Below are positions 11,453-23,800 of a stretch of DNA of 64,000 nt, in pieces. Each line of letters opens with the position of its first letter. Within the stretch, counting starts at the first letter, position 1. Made by a program: the position numbers and the translations under genes. The notes under the pieces are model-generated. The model saw nothing but the letters and a program-made list of their open reading frames with translations. It did not search any database and was not told the origin of the DNA. Location: contig NMRA01000235.1 of assembly GCA_002633005.1 (NCBI GenBank), forward strand, positions 326,823 through 390,822. The letters run 5' to 3'. Source of the DNA: Phoronis australis. Lineage: Eukaryota > Phoronida > Phoronidae.

Positions 11453-12338
11453 CAGGGTAAATGTTGATAAAGAACATAACCTGTCCTAATCGCGTCAAAG
11501 GACTTTATACGTTGATGTCACATACGCTGATGCTGTGATCAGATGACCGGACGTTTATGCGGAGCATTAACTCAAACATAACGTTGATTTGCACATGCGC
11601 CAAACTGTCATGCAGTCTTTTAAGTGACTGGCTTTTTTAAAGTTAATAACATGACCGTAATTAAAGATGTTATTTCCTTGTTTTCATTAGACTTATGAAA
11701 AATCTCATTAATCAAAAAACATCCATTAAATCGAAAATGTTCTAAATTACAGAGCTATGTGTGAATTATGATTAACTTTAACTAATTTTATTCCTTTATG
11801 TTTTTCCGAATTCGTCAACGTAATATTAAAGTGCACGAGATTTAGTAAAATGATTTTTAATTGAAAATAGCCTTTTTAAATATTGATGCCATTATAAAAA
11901 GAATGGCTTGAGATTCAAATTTGTTTGCGTCAAAATTGCTAGTATGAAAATTTTAAGTAAAATGAGGAAGAAATAGCATCATTAGACATAAAAACGCGCG
12001 TTATTTAAAAAAACGCGTTCAGGTGATAAAAACTATTTCTTTATGAAGCAACGTCACCATGGTGGACTTATCGTTTACCTGTATTATAGTTGTTTGTGAT
12101 AAAATGCTCAGAACTCTGTTGACGGCCACACTGCTTTGTCGACTGAACCTAACTAGCCGTGTGAGCGGTTGTTAGAGCCTGCAATAATGAATTATCAGTT
12201 GTTATTCAAGCTAGGAATGATTTCTAAACTGTGACGGGAACAATTGGGAAACCAGCTGTATAACGGTCGAGTTGGTTTAAGTGGAACTTGCAGGCTAATT
12301 CCTTGTCTCAGTGATTGCTTGTTCCAATTAATTAGAAA

Positions 12339-12604
12339 CATGCGCGCACCAGCCTAAAATACAGGGGGCTCGAGTTTTTAGAATGTGGACCTTTTACAAA
12401 AAGAAAAAAATAGCAAAAAAAAAACGCGGAACTAAAAGAAACGGGGCACGTTAAGGGCAATGGATTGCCCATTCGCCAAACTACTGCCTTTTTAATGGAC
12501 TTTTGCCTCGTTTTCTCGGACTTGTTGTTTCTCTGAGGGGTACCTTTGTGCCCACTTCGCCAAATGGGGTGGGGGTTCCTTCGAGCCTCCTGGGTGCGCG
12601 CATG
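12339..12604 (-). mobile_element. Short inverted-repeat element (MITE-like), copy C, best-preserved ends
   Basis: The outer sequences are CATGCGCGCACC on the left and GGTGCGCGCATG on the right, a perfect 12-bp terminal inverted repeat. Inside both ends is a second inverted block, GGCTCGA. The interior on the minus strand has TTTGGCGAA, GAGAAAACGAGGCAAAAG and AAAAGGTCCACATTC, all shared with copies A and B. It is non-coding. Confidence 0.75.
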
Positions 12605-13018
12605 AGAAGCACAACATATAGCGACGATGTGAATATGAAGTAAGTTGCCAAATGTTTGTAAAGAGTTTTGGGTCGAAAATGGTCCGCCGTAAATCACTCA
12701 ACCGTGTCCAGTAAATATCGTGACGCGGTGTTTGCGAAAAACACTGCATGATGCGGGTTATGTGAGCCCAAAGGTACGTCATTAGTGCAAAGTTCGCCTA
12801 TTTGCATAATATTTTGCTTTTACATTTGCAAATTGTCAATGAATAAAACTGCACTTGTTTACCGTAGACGGTGTTCTAAGTAGCATTGTCGTTTAGTTCC
12901 TGTTATACCATTAGGAGCATGCACATGCACCTTTAAATCAAGTTGTTTTTGGCTGACGGGGCGTTGGTTGTCCGTTTGAAGACACATTTAAAATCTTGCA
13001 CGGGTGTAATAAACTATA

Positions 13019-13024
13019 TTTATT
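13019..13024 (-). terminator. Candidate polyadenylation signal for the TRIM gene
   Basis: TTTATT on the plus strand is AATAAA on the minus strand, about 350 bp past the TRIM stop codon. Position and motif fit, but no transcript end is known. Confidence 0.4.
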
Positions 13025-13372
13025 GTATAAAGTGACTGAGTTACAAAATATACACAAACAATATTGTATCATTTGTAATATGTTTTATGTCTACAAAAAG
13101 CGAGGTAGTAGGCCTACTCAGAAATTTATTCACTGGAAGTCGCCATGTTTGCTCACAGCTAACCGCTTGGTGGTCGCAATAAACAAAAGAAAGCTGTCGT
13201 AACTGAAGCCTTTATGTTTCACACACAGTACCGTACGTGCAAAAAGCTAACTGAGACACGAACGACCCTCTATGTGTGCCATATGACGAAACCTCTCATT
13301 ATGACACGTACATGTAATTGCCACACGTGCGCTCATAACGTAATTACATCTGCTACTCGGAAGTGTATCTCG

Positions 13373-15349
13373 TTATTCCTCCAAGTACTGAAATGTCTTC
13401 ACCACACCTGTAAAATACTCCATTACAGACACGTGACCCGGGGCCGGAAGACATAAACCAGTTGGACGTTGGACATCACCAGTTGTCACGATCACGTGTG
13501 CACGAGCGTTGCTGTATAAAATAACGCGATTATTGGTGAAGTCTGCCACCAGAATGTGACCGTGTGGGTCTACACACACGCCGCACGGTCTGTCACTCAG
13601 TTGATTGGTAAGCGTGGATACAACGGCCGGCCGTGTGGGATCAATCACACGTACACGACCCGGAAACCATTCACTGACCACCAACTGACCACAGTTGTCC
13701 ATACACACATAGCGTGGTTTGAATTTACCCAGGCCCAGAGTTCGGCCGTCCAACTGGTGGTGAATATTACAGTCATAATCTGTTATAATCACCCTTTCCC
13801 CCAGTGTATCGCACACGAACAGACGGTCGCCGTGGCATGTGACAAATCCCTCATCTTTATAGACATCAGGATAAATCTTCATCACACGACCCCGTGCATC
13901 ATACCTTATAACACCTTTAATGCCACAGTCTGTGATGAAGATCTCTCCATCACTATTACATGTCACATCAACCGGCACATGCAGTTTGTGACGAGTTTGT
14001 TGTAACTTCAACTTTAGTTTAATGTCTTGTTTACTGAACACTCTCACATTTTTGTTCTTTTCATCTGTTACAACAAAGCCCCCATCACAAACTGCCAGCC
14101 CCCAACACTTAGAGCCCCTCGCCCCCTCACCCAGGCTGGTAAAACTACCAACACTATCTGCAGGTTCTTTAACTGTAACTGGAGGAGTGACTGGCTGAAC
14201 GGGTGATTTGGATGAAAGATGAAGTTGTGGCAGTTTTGTAGTGGTTTCTTGTAATTCTGCAGTAAAGCCAGTATCAACAAACAAGTCAGTTACTAACAGT
14301 TCAGACGGTGTAAAACCGAATACTGGCCTTTCGACGCCTTGTTGTAACTGACTCACATCTAACGATGACAGTTTGGCCACCATGGCCGAGAACTGTTGAG
14401 TTGTTTCTGAAGGATGTGAATTCTCAATGAGTTGCTTGGCGTATCTCAAGGTACTCATCAGAGACTGTCGACTGTGTTCTGCCGCCTCGTAAGCTGCTTG
14501 GCTTTGCTTTTGGGCCAAGTGGAACTGCTCGTTCAGTTTAGTGATCGCTTCACTTCTCTTAGCTTCCAGGGCGTCATCTACTTTCTTCTTGAAGTCATCA
14601 TAAATCTTGCAGAGCTCGTCAAGCTTCTGAGCTAACAGTTCTTGAGTAAGTTCTTCCCGAACATTTTTGCGTGCGTCTGCCACAATCTGTGCATGATCAA
14701 CTGCGTCTACCCAAGGCTCAATCAAGGTTTGGAGCACCTTTATTGCCTGCTTTGCCGCCTCGTCAAGGTTTTTCATTTTGTGTTGATCGTGCTCCAGTTT
14801 TGTACACAAAATACACACGGGTACTTGGCACTGTTCACAATACATTTTCAGTAACTCATCAGGATGTTTTGAACAGTACGTTTTCTGACATCGACGCATT
14901 GTTTCAAAATGGATGCCAGCTGCGACTTCCTCCAAACTGACCACTTTATGGGTTAAAGTGATTCCAGTCTGACAGTGAACGTCCGCACACTTTTTACACA
15001 AGTGGTGAGCGCAGTGTATACACATGAAATCTGCCCCCACTGTGGATCCCTTGCAATGACATACGTAACAGAAGACATTGGTCCTTTTGGGAACACAGTC
15101 ATTCATGTGATCAAGGAAGTGATTGAAAGGGAAACCAGCTGCGCCATCCTCAGGAATATTCATAACTCTGTTGCATTTGGGACAGGAGAACTCGCCGTTT
15201 TTTCCTCGTTTGTCCATAAACGTCTGAATACACGGCTCACAAAACGTGTGGATACACGGTAGCATGCGGGGAGTCTTCTGGCGCTCCAAGCAAATGGGAC
15301 ATTCCAGCATGCGCCTCATTTCTTCGGCATCTTTGGAGCTGATGGCCAT
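13373..15349 (-). CDS. TRIM-NHL protein (RING, two B-boxes, coiled coil, NHL propeller), TRIM2/3-like, single exon
   Basis: Predicted 658-residue tripartite-motif protein, probably a cytoplasmic E3 ubiquitin ligase; NHL-type members can also bind RNA or target proteins through the C-terminal propeller. A full C3HC4 RING spans residues 17-59 (CPIC...PCIHTFCEPC...CPKC). B-box 1 is at about 94-134 and B-box 2 at about 159-190 (CSKH...CILC...H). A charged helical coiled coil covers about 195-315. Six NHL-like strands follow from about residue 410, for example RPCGVCVDPHGHILVADF. The frame is open 30 codons further upstream, but the start at 15349 (MAISSKDAEEMRRM) is preferred because it lies just before the RING as in relatives. 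It has no introns, as is common in expanded invertebrate TRIM families. The neighbours suggest no specific pathway. The one-to-one orthologue cannot be assigned. Confidence 0.92.
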   Translation of the reverse strand: MAISSKDAEEMRRMLECPICLERQKTPRMLPCIHTFCEPCIQTFMDKRGKNGEFSCPKCNRVMNIPEDGAAGFPFNHFLDHMNDCVPKRTNVFCYVCHCKGSTVGADFMCIHCAHHLCKKCADVHCQTGITLTHKVVSLEEVAAGIHFETMRRCQKTYCSKHPDELLKMYCEQCQVPVCILCTKLEHDQHKMKNLDEAAKQAIKVLQTLIEPWVDAVDHAQIVADARKNVREELTQELLAQKLDELCKIYDDFKKKVDDALEAKRSEAITKLNEQFHLAQKQSQAAYEAAEHSRQSLMSTLRYAKQLIENSHPSETTQQFSAMVAKLSSLDVSQLQQGVERPVFGFTPSELLVTDLFVDTGFTAELQETTTKLPQLHLSSKSPVQPVTPPVTVKEPADSVGSFTSLGEGARGSKCWGLAVCDGGFVVTDEKNKNVRVFSKQDIKLKLKLQQTRHKLHVPVDVTCNSDGEIFITDCGIKGVIRYDARGRVMKIYPDVYKDEGFVTCHGDRLFVCDTLGERVIITDYDCNIHHQLDGRTLGLGKFKPRYVCMDNCGQLVVSEWFPGRVRVIDPTRPAVVSTLTNQLSDRPCGVCVDPHGHILVADFTNNRVILYSNARAHVIVTTGDVQRPTGLCLPAPGHVSVMEYFTGVVKTFQYLEE

Positions 15350-15787
15350 AGTGGTGAAATGTAGGATAACTGAAACGAGCGGAAATAAAATTACGTAACA
15401 ACAGCAACGCGCAGGGTTGAAATTCGCCTGTGATCGCATAAACAGTTAGCGCCTAGTGGTGTTTTTCACTATCGTAACAATAACCATAAAAATAAGAAAT
15501 TGCAAAAAACATGACAGCAGCTGTCTGAACTCTTGTCACCTGCACGTTATTTTTCTCACTCTAACACAATCCACGTAGGAGTAGCACAGACCGACCAATG
15601 GTCTGAATAAAAATCGCTCATCCGACATGTGGCCCTTGTCAGTAACTTGTCAACAAATAAGCGATACCGGGGAGTTCTGATAAAGCGCTTTTTGTGAACG
15701 ATTTTGTTCCTGGAACTGTAAAACTGATTGACGTATTTTAAAGGTTAAAAATACAAAGCCCGGTCCTGTGCCAGCTGAGCTCAGACA

Positions 15788-15886
15788 ATGGAATCTCGCG
15801 ATTATCGGCAGAGGCAGAACTTCAAGGAACAGCTGGCCACTGGTACGAACTATAAGTTTGTTGAATCTTGGGGTGCCATGAAATAA
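15788..15886 (+). CDS. Candidate first exon or 32-codon micro-ORF divergent from TRIM
   Basis: ATG at 15788 opens a polar, arginine/glutamine-rich peptide beginning MESRDYRQRQNFKEQLA. The frame runs to a stop at 15886, or could be spliced at the GT at 15843 after LAT. It starts about 440 bp from the TRIM start codon on the opposite strand, so the two could share a bidirectional promoter. I do not recognise the peptide and found no confident downstream exon. It could be chance. Confidence 0.25.
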   Translation: MESRDYRQRQNFKEQLATGTNYKFVESWGAMK

Positions 15887-18800
15887 ATTAGGTCTCATTT
15901 GTCAACCAAAATTGCCAATAAAGTTAGGGGCAAAGCTGTACATTTAAAGACCAGAAAAATGAGTTTTGGCTCTAAAAAGTGCGCATAGAAGAAATTGCTT
16001 TTTTAATCGCTTTTTGCTCATTAAAAAATTTTCCCTTAGGGTTCAACAAATTGTCTATCCTGAATACGGGAGATAGTCCAAGGTGTGCAAGTGATCACGG
16101 GATATGAAATTATTAAGAGGCACGGATGACTGATTTCTTTGAACCGCAGGGACTGTCCTTCGCCAACCGTATTGTACAGGTACAATGCACGCTATTCAGA
16201 GTGTTTCCATTACAGATTACTCAACCGGTTATTGCCTGTCTATAACCCCTATTATTCGCATAAAAATGTATAGTGACTGCATAAACAAAACGCGTTATCA
16301 TATCGAGACCGATACCAGGGGAAGATTAGTGTCATCTTCGTCGTTGTCAGTCATCGCGACCGTCTGTACAATGTATCACACGATGTGGAGACGAATCCAT
16401 TGCTGCGCATCTACATTCCAACCCCAATCCTGTACGACTGGAGTTTTGTAACCGAGTACCGAATTTGACACGCAGTTTTGGTAGTTTCTAGTCCAAGAAG
16501 AGTACAAATTCATGGCCGAGTCGTTTTCGGCCCTTGCAGGAAGACTCCTGTATGAAACCTGAAGGTGGCTCAGTTATTACTGTTCTGTAGGATTGCACAT
16601 CGCAACCATTCATTTACGTCGTTGAATCAAACAGACATACGCACTCAGTGTACTCTCTTGTTTCGTGCTGAGTCTTCTCAATATCAAAGAACAAAAATTC
16701 TCGAATTGGCACGTAATGTTAGTGTCAGGAAATCAAAGGATTGAGATCCCTATTCATAAACAGCCTGAATCCATTAATAGGCCAGATATCATAATCAAGG
16801 ATTATTTTAATATTTTAATAAAATCGAAGAATGCGCACTACACGGAAATGATGAACACAGGTGACCTAGTATACCAACTAAATTACGCTTGGAAAGCCCC
16901 GAAGTCAAAACAGAACATCTACTGTTTGGTTACCGGGGTAAGAAAATTTTTGAGCGAATCCAACAGTAAATAGTATAACAGAACTACTGTACGAACCTTG
17001 TTAATACTCAAATCTGCTGCCGCGCTGAGATACCCGGCAGTTGTAGTACGGTGCGGCTCATCGCCTTAAACAACAACACCCTGAGCGTCTTCAACTAGCC
17101 AATCACCAAACTGGTTTGTGTCAAGTGATAAATAGTTGTTTTTCTTTGACGTCACGAGTGTACCCTTTTTATCGCGTTTTTAAAACGCCAAAGGCGGTAT
17201 CTGATAATGCTACTATCCCTTCCGGTGCCCGTTCTTCGGAGTGAGCTCAGAAGAGTTACGTGCCGTAATTCACGAGTTTGGGGTAAAATGAACTGAGTGG
17301 ATTTTGCCTCGCGAGGTGTAGAGGCGAATGTCTCACTTGTTGGAAACCATTTACCCGCAGCTTAGCTACCTTAACATGCGAGCGAGGTGTCCGTGAGCTG
17401 CAAACTCTACTGGCGCTTACGTTTTTTTCCGGCAACGATTTGAGGTAATGGTAAATGTCGCTAGGGTTCATTACGAGTCAATTGACCCACGCGTCCTCAA
17501 ATCTATCGGTCACTTTTTAAGATCTATTGCTCATTTGTGTCTGCTGTTCATGCATTCGCGGGTTTTTTCTTGCAGTTGTTTGTGTTTGCTTATGAATTTG
17601 TTCTGGTTCGTGCTTAATACCTCTATACAAATATATGTCCTGTCACTGGATTCGAGTAGGTATGAATGCAGAGTACTCGAGCCAACGATAAAATGTAAAA
17701 AATAATTGCAACCAATCATTTGTTTTAAAGAGTGCGAGTATATTTTGCCCCTAAAAAATTGGATTGTGTACATGTAAGTGTTAATAGCAGCTGCTTATGC
17801 GTAGGATTACCACGTACATGTACTAATTCAAGCGGGGGGAAGGACCGGGTGGAAATTTAAGTAGGTGTAAGGATTCTGATCTCCGGGACTGCTGTTTGGT
17901 CACTGACGTATGGAGCATTTTTGTCACATGTGAGAAGGGAGCTGATCTGAGGATTTGCACCGCGGTATGTGCCTGGCTTTTAGAGGCTTGTGGTTAAAAT
18001 GTGAGGCGTAGTGCGAACATTGAATGAATGAGCTAGTACCTAAATCTTCAGCCAACTGTTTCTTAGATTATACTCCGTCAGCGCGACGGTGATACCGTCT
18101 TGCCGGCATGAAGACAAAAGGCTGCTCCGCGAAAGTTGATGCTTTTTAATAAATATCTTTACGGGATTTTAAAATTGTTTACTGGTTTTATATATTGGTT
18201 AATTTTTACCGGTCTCGACACGACATTATTTACTGTGTTTTATTTACACACTTGGACTACTTTCTAGTTTGCATCACCCTCACTTAAAACACGGTGCCCG
18301 TCTTTTCTCCTTTGTCTAACCATGCTTGTTCAAGTTTCTTCGTATCTGAACTCACTATTTCCATTCTCAGGTTTTTGGTTGTAGGCTAAGCAAATATTAA
18401 AGGTAAACAAAGTTTACACGCCTCTGCGACAAGGAAATAGTCCGGTTTGAAGTCAGTACTGCAGATTTTCGCGTGTCAGTGAATTCACGTTTAAATATTA
18501 CGGACTTTTCCTTATTTTTACATGCATTGTGTCAATAACGGTTTGTTTTAACTGTTAAACAGTGACATAAAAGATCGTTTCTCTCGTCTGTCGTCGTTTG
18601 ATGTCCTGTGGACCAACACAAGTGGGGAAGTGTGGTTAGTAAGCGCCACGGAAATAGAAGAAATAGTTAATAGAAAAATCAAACCTATTTCGTAAAAATC
18701 AAACCTAATTCGCGAAAAAAATTCGTAAAAGACAAATCGTAAAAAAGAAATCGTTCCCAAATTGATCCGTTTGATAATAATTATTTTATTCTATACTGTG

Positions 18801-19716
18801 CGTTTGCTACAGGGTGTATCATAACGTAACAATAAACGTATAACAAAGAGTGGAAAGCTGTACTATTGATGAAATACATACATGTATACCGTCTGCAGCT
18901 TTGTTCAGTCGGAATGCTTTTATTGAATATACTGAATGTAGTGTACATGTAGGTCATGAACTAAGCAGTGACCGTAAAACACCTGCTGAAGAAAAATAAG
19001 TGTCGCTTGGTTTATTTGATTATAGACGCAGATATCTCGTCAATAGGGGAACAGGTTGGTGTCATTACTTATTGTTAGATCTATGTACACTTAATAGTTT
19101 TATATACCCTTTATCTGATAATGGGGTAATTACGATAAAGAGCGTCTACCTGTAGTTCAATACCGTACGTGAAATTTCGTGTTGATATCAGATGACATCA
19201 GACCTGCAAATTCAACCTATCACTCAATATTAGGTTCTAGATTTACCCCAAAATTTGCATGCAAGCCTACATAAATAAATCGGTGGTTAAGAAGCGGTAT
19301 TATCACTAGCAGGGACAAACTCGTTTCTAGTTTTGATTCATTGGTTATCTGTCTGCCAACCGCTCCGAGAAGAGACAGCACAGACGGTGTCCTGACCTGC
19401 CTGTGGTTATACAGTTCACGGTGGTGCTCTGCAGGGTGTGATCTAACATTCCGGCGGCATCCAGGTTAGACACAAACGGGCGTAAGTACGTAATTCTGAT
19501 ATTACGAACCAAGTGTTCTATGCATTTGAAATGTTGCTTTATACTAAAATATTCGTGTCGAATCAATTGCCAAACACGAGTCCTTGTGTATATGCTTGAC
19601 CTTAAGTTCTAAAGTACCGCGCGATGGTGGCAGTTTCTCAACAAAATAAAAACGTCGACAATTTTCGCACTGGTTTCAGAATTGTTAGTTGCTCATAAAA
19701 ATGGCCGATGTCTCAA

Positions 19717-19768
19717 CGCGACATGTTGAGCATCAACGCGACATGTTGAGCATCAACGCGAACGTCGT
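19717..19768 (+). repeat. 19-bp tandem repeat, about 2.5 copies
   Basis: The unit CATCAACGCGACATGTTGAG recurs in tandem. It is intergenic with no assigned role. Confidence 0.7.
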
Positions 19769-20879
19769 TCCGTGTCACGGATCTTATTCAAACCACGAAA
19801 TATGGAACTGGCAATATCCATGACATTTGTCATATCACAGACACTATCATTGAGCATGACAGTTAGTAGACGACAAGGCCTTCCAACTCTTGTGTAAAAT
19901 GGCACTATAAGGCACGTGCCCGCCCCACAAGACTAATTTGTAGTGTGTATAATGCACTCACCCGTACAACGAAATATACATGTGTATTAAGTGAACTAAA
20001 GGTAAACAACGTGAACAAGGTTGACATCTAACAACCACGCATTTCAAATCTGGTTTGCATGTCACGTACAGCTCAACGATGAAACCACACTCTCGTTTCT
20101 TATTTGAGGTTTTGCACTTCAAGACTAGATCGCCGTGTAGACTGTGGTGTTCATGTACAGTTGGAAACAAATTGAATATTCTACAATATATACTGAGTTT
20201 GGATGGCAAACGTCATGCAATCGATAATACTCAGTATATACTACTGATGAACCACTTGGAGTACGCCTTGGCCATTTAACTATGCTGCGGCACTCCTCTA
20301 TAACTGTCAATGTACTTAAAACGACAATAAACACGTGTTCCGTCGACAAAACTAAGTTTCTATTTTGACCGCTTGTTTCAGTAAAATGTGCCTCATCTTA
20401 TTCCTTACTCTAATGACAAGTGATTTTGTTTTTGCAAAGAACTGAAAATTCATTATTTTTAGAGTCCATGCTCGGCAATTGAATTAGCTCGCCGTGATAT
20501 GTCAAGTTGAAGGACCTGGCTCTCAAAGAAATTGCCGGTTAGTTCATTCCAAGCCTAAAATTCACATGTATTTGGCTAAAGAACAATTTTAAAACAATTT
20601 CACAACGGTAACTGATTTCAATCAAAAATTGTTTCGTGGCGGACATATAGCTTCGTTAACGTTGTTCTAGATCTGCATTCCGTGAATTCTGACTCTTGAA
20701 TTGCACCATCTTCTGTTAATGTTTTTCTAAGAAAGGCCGCCTTTTTAACAAATTTCTTTACGAAAGGTGCTTTGTGCGACTTAATCCTGTGCAAAAGGAT
20801 GTTCTCACTCTGGGGGTTACACACTCACAACTGCTCAAGTCTACGGAGACAATGTAGTCAGCGTGTTTCACTTTCAGGT

Positions 20880-23800
20880 ATGGCTGACGCAACAGAGTAT
20901 GTGTGTTCTTTGAGTGATGAACTTCAGAAAAAGGCTGAAGCGGAACTGGGCGAAACACCGGAGCGTCGGAAGAAGGCAATCACCAATCTCCGAAAATCCG
21001 TCAAAGACTTTCCTGGTAGGCGCATCTCAACGGATTGAAACTTTGTAATGGTATGAGCATTGGTTAAAGATCTGCAGACACCCCTTGACGACAGAGATTG
21101 TCACTTACACGGGTTATGCAAATGTTAACATAAACTAGTCTCCAATCATCAAGAGGTCCGCTATCCGAGGTTGCCAAAACTCTGCGGGACTACGTATTTA
21201 AAGTCACTTGGAAGTTTAGTGGTAGCTATAGACTTTCATATGTTGAATTTAGGGGGTTTCATTTGCGACGCTGCTGTCATTTTTAAATATATCGTTGCCG
21301 GGCGGTTGTTAGCTCGTACTGAAACACCCGGTGACTTTTCACGTGACTTAAGGACATGTAATCTGGTGGCAGACGTCGGGTGCCTCGAGATGTATTCGCT
21401 TTCACCAAACTATTTGTATTTATTCTATGTTTTTGAGTCATATTGTTTTCACGTCACCAAGATATCTGTGATGTTTATCGGACGTTTACGAGAGGATAAC
21501 CGTCCCACAATGCATCTGGAACTCGACATCAGCGTTGTAGATGAAATTCCTCGAATTGAAAATGCGAATACGGTGTCCCAAATCAACAGTGTTACAATTG
21601 CCAAATGGTTGGAAGAAAAAATACCAAAAAAAAATTAAGACTAAAAATCATGGACTTGTGGCCTAAGTTTTTTAGAAGCTGATGCCGCGGTGCAATATTG
21701 TTTAGTTTTCTATTTTTACTAAAATGTATCCGCCTGAGGCCGGATGACCAAATGTTATTTGAGCGGGTCGGGGTGGGTAATATGGACGTTAACCCACGGC
21801 GTTTTAAGTAAACCACGATTGTGAACGCTTGAGTTTGTATGGTTGAAAATAACAAAATCCTCGGTTGGAGTTGGTGAGGATTCGCCCTGTTTTCTTGAGC
21901 CTGGAAGTCAGGAATAGAACAGAACCAAGTTTGCTGTATAGTCAGAGAGAATCTCTGTTTTACAGGCTTAAAATGTCCAACTGACGATCGATTCCTCTTG
22001 AAGTTTCTACGAGCACGCAAGTTCGACGAGGACAGAGCACTTGATTTGATAGTGAAATACTTCCGCGCACGGAAACAAAATCCCGACGTTTTTACGAACT
22101 TTCGTCCTTCTGCTGTGAAAAAGGTGCTGGAGGCAGGAATTACCTCGGTGCTACCTGGCAGGGACAACTTTGGGCGAAAGATTGTCTACTACAGACCTGG
22201 TTGGTGTTTAAGTTCGAGAATCCTTAAATTTCACGTTGATAAATTCAAACATCTTACATGGGCGTAATTATGATACCTGCGTTAACATTCGTTATGGAGG
22301 ATAAAAGTCGACTTGAATAGTCTTAGGCAGAAATCTTTATGAATGCATATGAACAAATAAAAGGAAGAATATCACAAACACATGATGAAAGTGGTGTGCA
22401 GTTCAATAAAATTATTAAAATTTTAAATAATATCAGGAAAATTCCTTATGTTATGAAAGTGGTTGCGCATGGCTTTAGGCGTGCATGGTATCTTAAACTT
22501 GTCGAAAGTAGTTAATACTCCAGCTTGCTTCCACCTGAACTCCCCCACAGGTACATGAGGCATTTTCTAAAATGCTAATTAAATCAGTTTTTGGTCATAG
22601 TAAGATTATAACATGCAGAGCTTAGTGATCCTGCAACTATGGTGATGACCAGCTACTGACTATATTCCCTGTATCGCTCATTTCATTTTGTGGATGTCAC
22701 CTGAGCTGTATGTTGGCACTTGCTGTCCTTTGTAAATAATTATCCTGATGATGTCTAATGAATAGACGAAACGTTGATTGAACATGAACTTTTTGATTTG
22801 TGCTACGATCGTCCGGTTTTTAATTTTAAAATGCGTTTAGACAGGGTGAGTCAATCAACCTATTAAGTACATGAACTCGACAATTACGTTTAAACCAATG
22901 CAATATGAACAACGATAGAAACACCACCATGCATTTCTGGACATTCTCATTAACAGCATTCTCTTTTAATCTCTTTTCCGACTTCTTTCCCGAAAGCAAT
23001 TTGTTCTTACACAGTTCCTTACACCTTAACAGCATATGTTTGTATTCGTGGGGTACTACATACTTTGACACACAGGTAATCCTACACTCGTGACGAGTGT
23101 AGGATTTGTTTTCTCACATCAACCATAAAACAATCTTTCTTGCCGAAAAACTCGACATGTCTAAAACTTTCAATCACATGACGCAACTTTTGTAAAAGCA
23201 CGCTTGTGCAATTTAGAATCTAATAAATAGTTTTTGAAGTAATATTAAATGTTGATAAATAACAGTCAGCAAGGCTTCCCCGCGCGTGAGTACTTATTGA
23301 CACAGCACAGCTCGATAGCGTTCCTTGAGTTGGGCTCTTCTCCGTTTGAACGAACGAGGAAATGGAATTCGTCACCGGAGATGGGTCCGTTTAAGACGTT
23401 GTTAGCATGTCCTTCCGACTGGGAGTACATACAGTTGCGACACCCGATTTGTCAATCATGACCTTGTCACCTTTTCGGAATTCCGGCATTCTTTGGTTGG
23501 CAGGCGTTTGGTTGTTTTAGTGTTTTGCAGACGATAAAGTGTAAGACGTAAGGATTTTTACTCTGCACTACTTTGTGATTTGCCATGTAGTATCAAAAAT
23601 TACGTAGTCGCTGTTATTAACCAGTCGTGTCGTAACACATTCCAGGTCAAGTGAGAAATAGTACGAAGTACGTGCAAAGTACATGCAGTTTCACAGAACT
23701 TAGTTCTATGACATAAGATTGTGCAACTCGTGCCCCCTGTCGGTCGAGAAAAGAAGAGTGGTTTATGAGAAAATTAGAGTCACTCAGAATTGAACTAAGG

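Larger units (their letters stand above)
8010..13372. other. Intergenic region without a recognised gene
   Basis: I find no homologous coding sequence between the SORD 3' flank and the TRIM gene. Open frames here are short and have no recognisable domain. The region contains three copies of a short inverted-repeat element (about 9.2, 11.3 and 12.3 kb), an isolated hAT-like end near 10.7 kb and a single N at 10267. Confidence 0.6.
15350..20879. other. Intergenic region between TRIM and CRAL-TRIO genes
   Basis: No protein domain, RNA gene or intact mobile element was recognised in this 5.5 kb. It contains a small divergent ORF at 15788, a 19-bp tandem repeat at 19717-19768 and scattered short open frames such as 16665-16973 that match nothing I know. 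The promoters of both neighbours should lie at its ends. No TATA box or CpG island was convincingly identified. Confidence 0.5.

Noticed and set aside
12332-12782. Minus-strand ORFs of 121 and 96 codons
   Set aside because: They run through the MITE-like copy C and its flank; no domain and no conservation among copies.
13556-14005. 149-codon plus-strand ORF
   Set aside because: Shadow frame opposite the TRIM NHL coding sequence.
16665-16973. 102-codon ORF (starting with a non-ATG codon)
   Set aside because: Composition is protein-like, but no family is recognised, there is no ATG start or splice context, and it may be chance or an old transposon.
21171-21638. 155-codon ORF between CRAL-TRIO exons one and two
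   Set aside because: It lies wholly in an intron supported by flanking exons, and shows no domain or splice sites that would make it an alternative exon.
21592-22167. 191-codon minus-strand ORF
   Set aside because: Mostly antisense to the second CRAL-TRIO exon; a shadow frame.
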